Shown here in pieces: positions 7,913-14,839 of a stretch of 43,661 nt of DNA. The position numbers and the translations under genes are program-made. Below the pieces are notes generated by a model. That model saw nothing but the letters and a program-made list of their open reading frames with translations. It was not told the origin of the DNA and searched no databases. The stretch comes from Chitinilyticum litopenaei DSM 21440 (GTDB taxonomy: Bacteria > Pseudomonadota > Gammaproteobacteria > Burkholderiales > Chitinibacteraceae). How positions within the stretch are numbered: the stretch's first letter is position 1; the number at the start of each line of letters is the position of its first letter. The stretch covers positions 1-43,661 of the forward strand of contig NZ_ATZJ01000036.1 of NCBI RefSeq assembly GCF_000428145.1, read 5' to 3'.

Positions 7913-8848
7913 TCAGTCGAGCAGACCCTCGAACAGCTTGGTCGACAGGTAGCGCTCGCCAAAGGATGGAATGATCACCGCAATCAGCTTGCCGGCGTTT
8001 TCCGGACGGCGCGCCACCTGCAGTGCGGCCCAGACGGCCGCGCCGGCGGAAATCCCGGACAGGATGCCTTCGCGGGTGGCCAGTGCGCGTGCGGTGGCGA
8101 AGGCGTCATCATTGCCCACGCGGATCACTTCGTCATAGATCGCGGTATTGAGCACGGCCGGCACAAAGCCCGCACCGATGCCCTGGATGGGGTGGGGGCC
8201 CTTCTGGCCGCCGGACAGCACCGGGCTGGCTTCGGGTTCGACGGCAATGGCCTGGAAGGACGGCTTGCGCGCCTTGAGCACTTCCGCCACGCCGGTGATG
8301 GTGCCGCCGGTGCCCACGCCGGCGACCAGGATGTCGATGGCGCCATCGGTATCATTCCACAGTTCTTCGGCCGTGGTCTGGCGGTGGATGGCCGGGTTGG
8401 CCGGGTTTTCGAACTGCTGTGGCAAGAAATGGTTGGCGTTTTCCTCGACCAGCGCTTTCGCGCGGGCGATCGCGCCGCCCATGCCTTCCGCTGCCGGGGT
8501 CAGGATCAGTTCGGCGCCATAGCCGCGCAACAGCGCGCGGCGTTCCTTTGACATGCTCTCGGGCATCGTCAGTACCAGCTTGTAGCCGCGCGCCGCGCAG
8601 ACCATGGCCAGACCGATCCCCGTGTTGCCGGAAGTCGGCTCGACAATCACCGTGTCCGGGCCGATCAGGCCGGCCGCTTCAGCCGCGTCGATCATGCTGA
8701 CCGCGATGCGGTCCTTGACGCTGTGGCTGGGGTTGAAGTATTCCAGTTTGGCGACGACGGTGGCGTTGACGCCCTCGGTGACGCGGTTGAGCCGTACCAG
8801 CGGGGTGTTGCCGATCAGTGCGGTGATGTCGTTTGCAATCTTGGCCAT
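7913..8848 (-). CDS. cysK: Cysteine synthase A (O-acetylserine sulfhydrylase)
   Basis: This 311-residue PLP enzyme makes cysteine from O-acetylserine and sulphide. The Schiff-base lysine is K45 in NPSHSVKDR. The substrate-binding loop is TSGNTG (72-77). The phosphate-binding loop appears as GVGTGGTITG. The length and the start MAKIANDITALIGNTPLV are typical of CysK. Longer upstream frames are rejected because the family begins just before this point. The gene is divergent from cca with 94 bp between starts, and has its own terminator. CysK cannot be firmly separated from CysM by motif alone, but the sequence around the active site fits CysK better. Confidence 0.93.
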   Translation of the reverse strand: MAKIANDITALIGNTPLVRLNRVTEGVNATVVAKLEYFNPSHSVKDRIAVSMIDAAEAAGLIGPDTVIVEPTSGNTGIGLAMVCAARGYKLVLTMPESMSKERRALLRGYGAELILTPAAEGMGGAIARAKALVEENANHFLPQQFENPANPAIHRQTTAEELWNDTDGAIDILVAGVGTGGTITGVAEVLKARKPSFQAIAVEPEASPVLSGGQKGPHPIQGIGAGFVPAVLNTAIYDEVIRVGNDDAFATARALATREGILSGISAGAAVWAALQVARRPENAGKLIAVIIPSFGERYLSTKLFEGLLD

Positions 8849-8942
8849 GGCGTAAGTCCTGGTGAAGGAAGAAATCGGATGCCGGGGATTGTAGACCCGT
8901 GCCTGCGGGACAAGAAATAGCATTTGCTTACAAGGAATAATC

Positions 8943-10157
8943 ATGGAGTTCTATCGTGTCGGCGGCGCGGTGCGCGACCGCTTGCTGGGCCTGCCAGTGC
9001 AGGATGTCGACTGGGTCGTCGTCGGCGGCACGCCCGAGGCCATGGCTGCACAGGGCTTCATGCCGGTGGGCAAGGATTTTCCGGTCTTCCTGCACCCGAA
9101 AACCCATGAGGAATACGCGCTGGCGCGCACCGAACGCAAGTCCGGCCATGGTTACAAGGGCTTTACCGTGTTTGCCGATCCGTCGGTGTCGCTGGAGGAA
9201 GACCTGCTGCGCCGCGATCTGACCATCAACGCCATGGCCGAGGATGCCGCCGGCCAGCTCATCGACCCCTTCAACGGTCGTGCCGATCTGGCGGCCGGCA
9301 TCCTGCGCCACGTGTCCGATGCCTTTGTCGAAGATCCGGTGCGCATCCTGCGCCTTGCCCGCTTTGCCGCGCGTTTCGGTTTTGTGGTGGCCGCAGAAAC
9401 CATGGCGCTGATGCGCGCCATGGTCGACAGCGGCGAGGTCGATCACCTGGTGCCCGAGCGTGTCTGGCAGGAGCTGAGTCGCGGGCTGATGGAAAGGCAG
9501 CCATCGCGGATGTTCGCCGTGCTGCGGGAATGCGGCGCGCTGGCGCGCATCGCGCCGGAAGTCGACGCACTGTGGGGCGTGCCGCAGCGCGCCGATTACC
9601 ACCCCGAGGTTGATACCGGTGTGCATGTGATGCTGGTGCTGGATTACTGCGCGGCGCAGGGGGCTCCGCTGCCCGTGCGCTTTGCCGCGCTGTGCCACGA
9701 TCTGGGCAAGGCGACCACGCCGGCCGACATCTTGCCGCAGCATATCGGTCATGAAGCGCGCGGTGTCGAACTGGTCGAGGCGCTGTGCGAGCGCCTGCGC
9801 GCACCGGTCGAATGCCGCGAGCTGGCCGTGCTGTGCTGCCGCGAGCACACGCTGGTGCACACGGCCATGCAGCTGCGCCCCGCCACGCTGCTCGAGCTGC
9901 TCACCCGCTGCGATGCCTTGCGCCGTCCGGAGCGCTTCGGCCTGCTGCTGGATGCTTGCCTCGCCGATGCGCGCGGCAGGACGGGTTATGAGCAATGCGC
10001 TTACCCGCAGGCGGACTTTCTGCGTCAACAGCTGGCGCGCGTGCAGGCCGTGGATGCCGGCGCCGTGGCGCGCGCCGCTGCCGACAAGGGCAAAATCCCC
10101 GAGCTGGTGCGCCTTGCCCGCCTGGCTGCCTTGCAGGTGGCATTAAGTAGCAAATAA
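8943..10157 (+). CDS. cca: CCA-adding tRNA nucleotidyltransferase with HD domain
   Basis: This 404-residue class II nucleotidyltransferase adds or repairs the 3' CCA of tRNAs. The N-terminal catalytic motif is GGAVRD followed by the metal-binding pair Asp21/Asp23 (QDVDW). RRDLTINAMA (90-99) selects ribose and base. The C-terminal half carries an HD phosphohydrolase signature (CHDLGK, His252-Asp253, with HIGHE downstream), as in the E. coli bifunctional enzyme. The start at 8943 follows AAGGA at 8932. The next gene, pth, is also a tRNA-recycling gene, but a terminator separates them. Confidence 0.95.
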   Translation: MEFYRVGGAVRDRLLGLPVQDVDWVVVGGTPEAMAAQGFMPVGKDFPVFLHPKTHEEYALARTERKSGHGYKGFTVFADPSVSLEEDLLRRDLTINAMAEDAAGQLIDPFNGRADLAAGILRHVSDAFVEDPVRILRLARFAARFGFVVAAETMALMRAMVDSGEVDHLVPERVWQELSRGLMERQPSRMFAVLRECGALARIAPEVDALWGVPQRADYHPEVDTGVHVMLVLDYCAAQGAPLPVRFAALCHDLGKATTPADILPQHIGHEARGVELVEALCERLRAPVECRELAVLCCREHTLVHTAMQLRPATLLELLTRCDALRRPERFGLLLDACLADARGRTGYEQCAYPQADFLRQQLARVQAVDAGAVARAAADKGKIPELVRLARLAALQVALSSK

Positions 10158-10434
10158 GTAAATGCCACTTTCCTGCTGGACTGGCTGTGAGGCTCGCCAC
10201 CATCTGGCGGCAGCTGGTGCTGTTGGGTGTGAAATTCCATACCACTGTTATTGACACTCTCGAGCAATGCCGGCATTCTGGCGACTCGCAACTGGCATAA
10301 ACCCCGGCATGCTGCTTTGCTCGAGAGAATGCTTCAAAAACAGGAAAGCAAAGTGGTATTAAGCTGATTGCCAGTGCGCCGGCTCCAGGAGAGCCCAGAT
10401 TGCGCACAACGAGGACCTCTCAGTCCTTGCTTAT
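10158..10434. other. Intergenic region with nested inverted repeat
   Basis: No gene is supportable. The segment 10239-10359 folds on itself. The outer arms are ATACCACT/AGTGGTAT, the inner arms CTCTCGAGCA/TGCTCGAGAG (10257-10266 and 10318-10327), and inside them ATGCCGG/CCGGCAT. The nested pairs suggest a structured RNA or a small non-autonomous element. A terminator follows at 10435. Confidence 0.55.
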
Positions 10435-10461
10435 AACCGGCCTTCGTGGCCGGTTTTTTTT
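10435..10461 (+). terminator. Rho-independent terminator upstream of pth
   Basis: The stem AACCGGCC/GGCCGGTT closes a TTCGT loop and is followed by an uninterrupted T-run. It ends the cca transcript or a separate small RNA from the structured region before it. It lies 65 bases upstream of the pth start. Confidence 0.85.
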
Positions 10462-10525
10462 GTCTGGCGTCCGGAAATGCGGCCGTCCCGCGTTATCATC
10501 GCGTTTTGTCCCGATTTTTGCCGCC

Positions 10526-11158
10526 ATGTCCCAAGCCAAACCCATACGCCTGATCGTGGGCCTCGGAAATCCCGGCGCCGAGTATGCCGCCACCCGCCAT
10601 AACGCCGGCTTCTGGCTGGTTGACGAACTGGCGCGCGATGCCGGCGCGAGTCTCAGGCTGGACAGCAAATTCCATGGCCTGGCCGGACGCGGACGGCTGC
10701 ACGGGCAGGACATGTGGTTTCTCGAACCGCAAACCTATATGAACCGCAGTGGCCTGGCCGTGGTCGCGCTGGCGCAGTTCTACAAGATCCTGCCCGACGA
10801 GATTCTGGTCATTCACGACGAGCTCGACATTGCGCCGGGCCAGCTCAAGCTCAAGCAGGGCGGCGGCAATGGCGGGCACAACGGCCTGAAGGATATCCAG
10901 GCGCACCTGAACACGCCGAATTTCTGGCGCCTGCGCGTCGGCATCGGCCACCCCGGCAACAAGGCGGAAGTGGCGAGCTTCGTGCTCAAGCCACCGCGCC
11001 GCGAGGAGCAGGAGCTGATCGACGAGGCCCTGCTGCGCGCGTGTCAGGGCATGGCGCAGGTGATTGCCGGCGACATGGGCCGGGCGATGGCACAGCTGCA
11101 CACCGATGCGGCCAAGCAGCGCCCGCACAAGAAGCAGGACGCGGAGCCGCAGCCATGA
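10526..11158 (+). CDS. pth: Peptidyl-tRNA hydrolase
   Basis: This 210-residue enzyme recycles peptidyl-tRNA by cleaving the ester bond. Pth family marks are present: VGLGNPG (11-17), catalytic His25 in RHNAGFW, TYMNRSG (70-76), Asp98 in VIHDELD and GGGNGGHNGL (112-121). The start MSQAKPIRLIVGLGNPG at 10526 is usual for the family. Longer in-frame starts would include the terminator and are rejected. The lysine-rich C-terminal tail (PHKKQD) is typical. Its stop overlaps the start of the CobW-type gene (ATGA), so the two are cotranscribed. Confidence 0.95.
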   Translation: MSQAKPIRLIVGLGNPGAEYAATRHNAGFWLVDELARDAGASLRLDSKFHGLAGRGRLHGQDMWFLEPQTYMNRSGLAVVALAQFYKILPDEILVIHDELDIAPGQLKLKQGGGNGGHNGLKDIQAHLNTPNFWRLRVGIGHPGNKAEVASFVLKPPRREEQELIDEALLRACQGMAQVIAGDMGRAMAQLHTDAAKQRPHKKQDAEPQP

Positions 11159-12240
11159 TGGCCGCGAATGCCGCTGCCGTGCCGCGTGTGCCGGTCAATC
11201 TGGTCACCGGTTTTCTCGGCGTCGGCAAGACCACGGCGCTGACGCATCTGCTGGCGAGCAAGCCGGCGGGCGAATACTGGGCGGTGGTAGTCAACGAGTT
11301 TGGCGAGGTCGGCATCGATGGCGCCAGCCTGTCGGTGGCCGCCGACAGCCTGCAGGTCGCCGAGGTGCCCGGTGGTTGCATCTGCTGCACGACCAGCCCG
11401 CAATTGCGCGTGACGCTGACCCGGCTGTTGCGCGCACGGCGTCCGGACCGGCTGCTGATCGAGCCATCGGGGCTGGGCCATCCGGCCGGCATCGTCGACC
11501 TGTTGCGCGACCCCATGCTGGCCAAAGTGCTGGAATTGCGCGGCGTGATCGCCTTGCTCGATCCGGCCCACGTGGCCGACAGCCGCTATACCACGCATGA
11601 AACCTGGCGCGATCAGCTGCAGCTGGCCGATGTCATTGCGCTGAACAAGTGCGACCGGGCCGATGTGGCCCAGCTGGAGGCCGCCAGAACACTGGCAGCC
11701 GGCCTTTACCCGCCGAAGCTGGCGGTGCTGGAGACCAGCCAGGGACGGCTGCCGCAAGACGTGCTCGACGTCGATTTGCTGCCGGAGCGCTGGCCTGAAA
11801 CCGTCAGCCATGGCGGCCATGTGCGCAATCCGCTGGCTCCCGCGCGCAAGCGTGGGGCTGATGACACGGCGGCGACTGAGCCGAGCTGGCCGCTGCGCAA
11901 GCAGCAATCCAGCCTCGATTCGCACAGCTGCGGCTGGATTTTTCCGGCCGAGTGCCAGTTCTTCAGCGCCAGGCTGGCCGAACTGTTCGAGCAGCTGGGC
12001 AAGGACGACGCCTTCGGCCTTGCCGGCCTGAGCCGTGCCAAGGGCGTTTTCCATACCGAGCGCGACTGGTACCGCTTTGACTGGGTGGACGGCTATCCGG
12101 GCGTGCAGGTGTCGGCCTATCGCCGCGACAGCCGCTGCGAGCTGATCGTCAGCGCAACAAAGGCCCCCGATTGGGAGGCCTTTGAACGAGCCTTGCTGGC
12201 GGCGGTCATGAATCCTGAAGTCTTGGGTATTGCTCGCTAG
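11155..12240 (+). CDS. CobW/COG0523-family metal-chaperone GTPase
   Basis: This 361-residue P-loop GTPase has Walker A GFLGVGKTT (19-27), the metal-binding CxCC motif C75-I-C77-C78 (GGCICC), EPSGLGHP and the NKCD base-specificity motif. A C-terminal CobW_C-type domain follows. COG0523 proteins deliver metals such as zinc or cobalt. Which metal applies here cannot be read. The start overlaps the pth stop. The last codons (GIAR and stop) lie inside a 48-bp palindromic repeat, so the natural C-terminus has probably been replaced by repeat-derived residues. A long low-complexity linker (about 225-250) precedes the C-terminal domain. Confidence 0.88.
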   Translation: MMAANAAAVPRVPVNLVTGFLGVGKTTALTHLLASKPAGEYWAVVVNEFGEVGIDGASLSVAADSLQVAEVPGGCICCTTSPQLRVTLTRLLRARRPDRLLIEPSGLGHPAGIVDLLRDPMLAKVLELRGVIALLDPAHVADSRYTTHETWRDQLQLADVIALNKCDRADVAQLEAARTLAAGLYPPKLAVLETSQGRLPQDVLDVDLLPERWPETVSHGGHVRNPLAPARKRGADDTAATEPSWPLRKQQSSLDSHSCGWIFPAECQFFSARLAELFEQLGKDDAFGLAGLSRAKGVFHTERDWYRFDWVDGYPGVQVSAYRRDSRCELIVSATKAPDWEAFERALLAAVMNPEVLGIAR

Positions 12241-12272
12241 CCTTTTGCTGGAAAGGGCTGCAGGCCCATACC
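12225..12272. repeat. 48-bp palindromic repeat, copy 4, at the CobW stop
   Basis: The copy begins GGGTATTGCTCGCTAG, has the core CTGGAAAGGGCTGCAGGC and ends CCATACC. The TAG at 12238-12240 that ends the CobW-type gene is inside the copy. Confidence 0.75.
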
Positions 12273-12278
12273 TGCCAA

Positions 12279-12785
12279 TCAGCTTACCGGTGACAGCAGG
12301 GCGTTGACCTGACGCTGGCCGGTGTCGGCTGCGCCACGGTGGCCGGAGCGGCGCAGGGCATTGAGCCATTGCTCGATGATGGGCGCCAGATCGTCGGCAT
12401 CGCGCACCCCCTGCAATTGTGCAGCCAGCTTGTCTTCCCAGTTTTGCCCCAGATACTGGCTGGTGACATCCAGAATCACCTTGCTGGCGGCAGCGAGCTG
12501 CTTGCTGTTGTCGCGCGGCAGCGGCGGGGCGATGGTGGTCGGGCCGGAGAAGCTCAGCACGTCCTGTTTTACCTGCGAGGCGCAGGCATTGATGAAACCG
12601 AGCTGGCGCAGCCTGGCCAGCATGGTGCCGACATCCTCGCCCGGCAGCAGTGCGCCCAGCATCGTGCTGTCGCGCTGGCCGTCGATCATGATCAGCAGGC
12701 GGCGTTCTTTCTGGCCAAGCTGGCCGCTGCGTTCAGCGATTTCACGCAAGCCCAGCTCGGTTTTCTGGTAGAGGATGGCGCTCAT
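12279..12785 (-). CDS. Unknown protein, paralogue of the next gene
   Basis: I do not recognise this 168-residue protein. Its first 60 residues (QKTELGLREIAERSGQLGQK, then RRLLIMIDGQRDSTMLGALL) match the start of the neighbour at 12890-13429. The shared pattern is K-T-x-x-G-L-x-E-I, an R-x-L/M-L-I-M-I/V-D-G core, then a leucine-rich helix and QLGFI or EQGLI. That could be a small winged-helix-like fold. A variable proline-rich linker and a helical C-terminal region follow. It is soluble with no signal peptide. The ATG at 12783-12785 is preferred to the one at 12789-12791 because GGGGA lies at the right distance only for the former. Confidence 0.7.
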   Translation of the reverse strand: MSAILYQKTELGLREIAERSGQLGQKERRLLIMIDGQRDSTMLGALLPGEDVGTMLARLRQLGFINACASQVKQDVLSFSGPTTIAPPLPRDNSKQLAAASKVILDVTSQYLGQNWEDKLAAQLQGVRDADDLAPIIEQWLNALRRSGHRGAADTGQRQVNALLSPVS

Positions 12786-12834
12786 ATTCATTCCCCAGCG
12801 GTAATGCTCGTGGCTTTAGATATAAGTTTTTTGT

Positions 12835-12862
12835 GATGTAGTTGCAAGCGGGCAACTACATC
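12835..12862. repeat. Perfect 11-bp inverted repeat between the paralogues
   Basis: The arms are GATGTAGTTGC and GCAACTACATC around AAGCGG. On the minus strand the hairpin is followed by A-rich rather than T-rich sequence. It is therefore more likely an mRNA structure or operator than a terminator. Confidence 0.6.
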
Positions 12863-12889
12863 AGCCTGCGAGTATACCGTTTTCGCGAC

Positions 12890-13429
12890 TTAACGCAGCA
12901 TGGCGCGGATCTGCGGCAGGTGGCTGTCGGCAATATGGCCGAAACCGGCGGCCTGCATGCGCTTGTACCAGGTATCGATGCAGAATTTCAGATCGTCCGG
13001 GCCGCTCAGATTGTCGAACAGGTCGATCAGCATCGTGTCCAGCGCGTCGTCGAGATACTGCTGGCTGCACATGGCGAGAATCAGGCGGGTTTGCGCAAGG
13101 CTGCCTGCCGAGGGCAGGCCGGCGGGGCGAACGATGCCGGCGGTGTCGGTCGCCGTGGGCGCTGTGGCCTGTGCTGGCGGTGCGGCAGCCGCTGGCGTGC
13201 TGGCCGGGATGCCGGCATGGCCGTTGAGCTCGATCAGGCCCTGCTCGTGGAGCGCGGTCAGGCGTGTCTCCAGCTCGGAAACGGGCAGGAATTGCTCCAG
13301 ATCGGCGATGGTCTTGCTGCCATCGACCATGATCAGCATCTGGCGCAATTTCAGCGGCAGGCCCCGCGTGCGTTCCTGGATTTCAGCGAGGCCGGCGGTG
13401 GTTTTGCTGAAGCAGAGCGTGCGATCCAT
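12890..13429 (-). CDS. Unknown protein, paralogue of the downstream gene
   Basis: This 179-residue protein is of unknown function. The N-terminal 65 residues (SKTTAGLAEIQERTRGLPLK, then LRQMLIMVDGSKTIADLEQF) align with the next gene on the same strand. An Ala/Pro/Thr linker (about 75-100) joins a helical C-terminal part (LILAMCSQQYLDDALDTMLI). Both proteins share the layout of small N-terminal domain, low-complexity linker and helical domain, indicating a tandem duplication that has diverged widely. The start at 13427-13429 follows GGGATT. It has no signal peptide or membrane segment. Confidence 0.7.
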   Translation of the reverse strand: MDRTLCFSKTTAGLAEIQERTRGLPLKLRQMLIMVDGSKTIADLEQFLPVSELETRLTALHEQGLIELNGHAGIPASTPAAAAPPAQATAPTATDTAGIVRPAGLPSAGSLAQTRLILAMCSQQYLDDALDTMLIDLFDNLSGPDDLKFCIDTWYKRMQAAGFGHIADSHLPQIRAMLR

Positions 13430-13534
13430 TGCTAAATCCCGGCAGCCATGGCGCTGCAAAATTGAACGAGGCAATGATTATAGGTCTCGCTAACGCAGCA
13501 ATGCGAGTCAGTAATGTCCTTTATTACCCGAATG

Positions 13535-14839
13535 CTACAGACCGCCGTAAGAATGCAGACCGGACAGGAACATATTCACCCCGATGAAGGCAAACGTGGT
13601 GACGAAGAGTCCGGCGACTGACCACCAGGCCAGCACAGCGCCACGCCAGCCCTTGACGAGCCGCATGTGCAGCCAGACGGCGTAATTCAGCCACACGATC
13701 AGGGCCCAGGTTTCCTTCGGGTCCCAGCTCCAGTAGCCGCCCCAGGCATCCGCTGCCCACATCGCCCCGAGGATGGTGGCGATGGTGAAGAACAGGAAGC
13801 CCACGGCAATGGCCTTGTAGGAAATTTCATCCAGCACGGCGCCGGATGGCAGATAAGCCGCCAGGCGACCGCGATTGGCAGCCACGATGCACAGCAGGGC
13901 GGCGCAGTAGCCGAATTTGGCGGTGAAGACGGCGCGCGGCGCCCAGGTGTCGCCCAGCTGTGCCGCACCCAGATGCAGGCCCAGGCTGAGCAAGAGCACG
14001 CAGCCGGCCGCCAGCCACAGCGGGCGTTTGGCTGTGGCCTGTTCCTCCGGTTCGACCAGCAGCCAGGCCACACCGAGCATGGCCGCCATGGCAAAGGCGC
14101 CGTAACCGACGAAGTTGGCCGGTACATGAATCTTCATCCACCACGATTGCAGTGCCGGAATCAGCGGCTGGATTTCATGCGCCTGGCGATCAAAGGTGTA
14201 CCAGATGATGAAGGCCACGGCGGCCGAGATGATCAGCAGCACAAAGGCACCCACCGCGCGCGCGGCATAGCGGGCTTCGTAATACAGATACATCAGCGCG
14301 GTGATCAGGCAGAACAGGATGAAGACTTCGTAGAGGTTGGATACCGGGATGTGGCCGACATCGGCGCCGATCAGATAGCTTTCATACCAGCGTACCAGCT
14401 TGGAAGTCAGCGCCGCGACGGCGGCCGCCCAGGTCAGGCCGCTGGCCAGGCCCAGCAGGGTCGCCGACTTGCGCAGCAGCCCACCCCAGTACAGCAGCGT
14501 GGCGAGGAAGAACAGCACGCACATCCACATCACTGCCGACTGGCTGGACAACGCGTACTTCAGCCAGAACCGGCTGCTGCCATTGGCCAGCGTGCCGTCA
14601 TACAGGCCGATGCCTGCCAGCGCCAGCAGGCCGCACAAGGGCATGAACCAGCGCATCGGTTTCCAGAACCAGCCCAGCCAGACGAGGCCGGCCGCGCTGC
14701 CCAGCAGGATGCCCTGCTCGTAGTAGTCGAGGAAGCTGCCGTAGCGCTGGAAGGTAAACAGCGCCGCCGCGATGATCAGGGCCGCAAAGCCGTAGTCGGC
14801 GCGGCTGAGGCGGGAGGAGGGGCCGGAGGTGAAGCTCAT
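13535..14839 (-). CDS. ccsB: Cytochrome c biogenesis protein CcsB/CcsA (haem handling)
   Basis: This 434-residue polytopic inner-membrane protein is the haem-handling half of the System II cytochrome c synthetase. The WWD haem-binding motif is WGGYWSWDPKETWALIVW (366-383). Conserved histidines lie in KIHVPANF, VWLHMR and SGLHSYG. It handles haem and, together with ResB, attaches it to apocytochromes in the periplasm. The start at 14837-14839 overlaps the resB stop (ATGA). System II assembly fits betaproteobacteria. The symbol ccsB is used here for the WWD subunit, which other genomes name ccsA. Confidence 0.93.
   Translation of the reverse strand: MSFTSGPSSRLSRADYGFAALIIAAALFTFQRYGSFLDYYEQGILLGSAAGLVWLGWFWKPMRWFMPLCGLLALAGIGLYDGTLANGSSRFWLKYALSSQSAVMWMCVLFFLATLLYWGGLLRKSATLLGLASGLTWAAAVAALTSKLVRWYESYLIGADVGHIPVSNLYEVFILFCLITALMYLYYEARYAARAVGAFVLLIISAAVAFIIWYTFDRQAHEIQPLIPALQSWWMKIHVPANFVGYGAFAMAAMLGVAWLLVEPEEQATAKRPLWLAAGCVLLLSLGLHLGAAQLGDTWAPRAVFTAKFGYCAALLCIVAANRGRLAAYLPSGAVLDEISYKAIAVGFLFFTIATILGAMWAADAWGGYWSWDPKETWALIVWLNYAVWLHMRLVKGWRGAVLAWWSVAGLFVTTFAFIGVNMFLSGLHSYGGL

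Noticed and set aside
12835..12862. Terminator for the upstream unknown gene
   Set aside because: The stem is perfect, but the bases after it on the minus strand are A-rich, so it lacks the needed T-run. It is listed as an inverted repeat instead.
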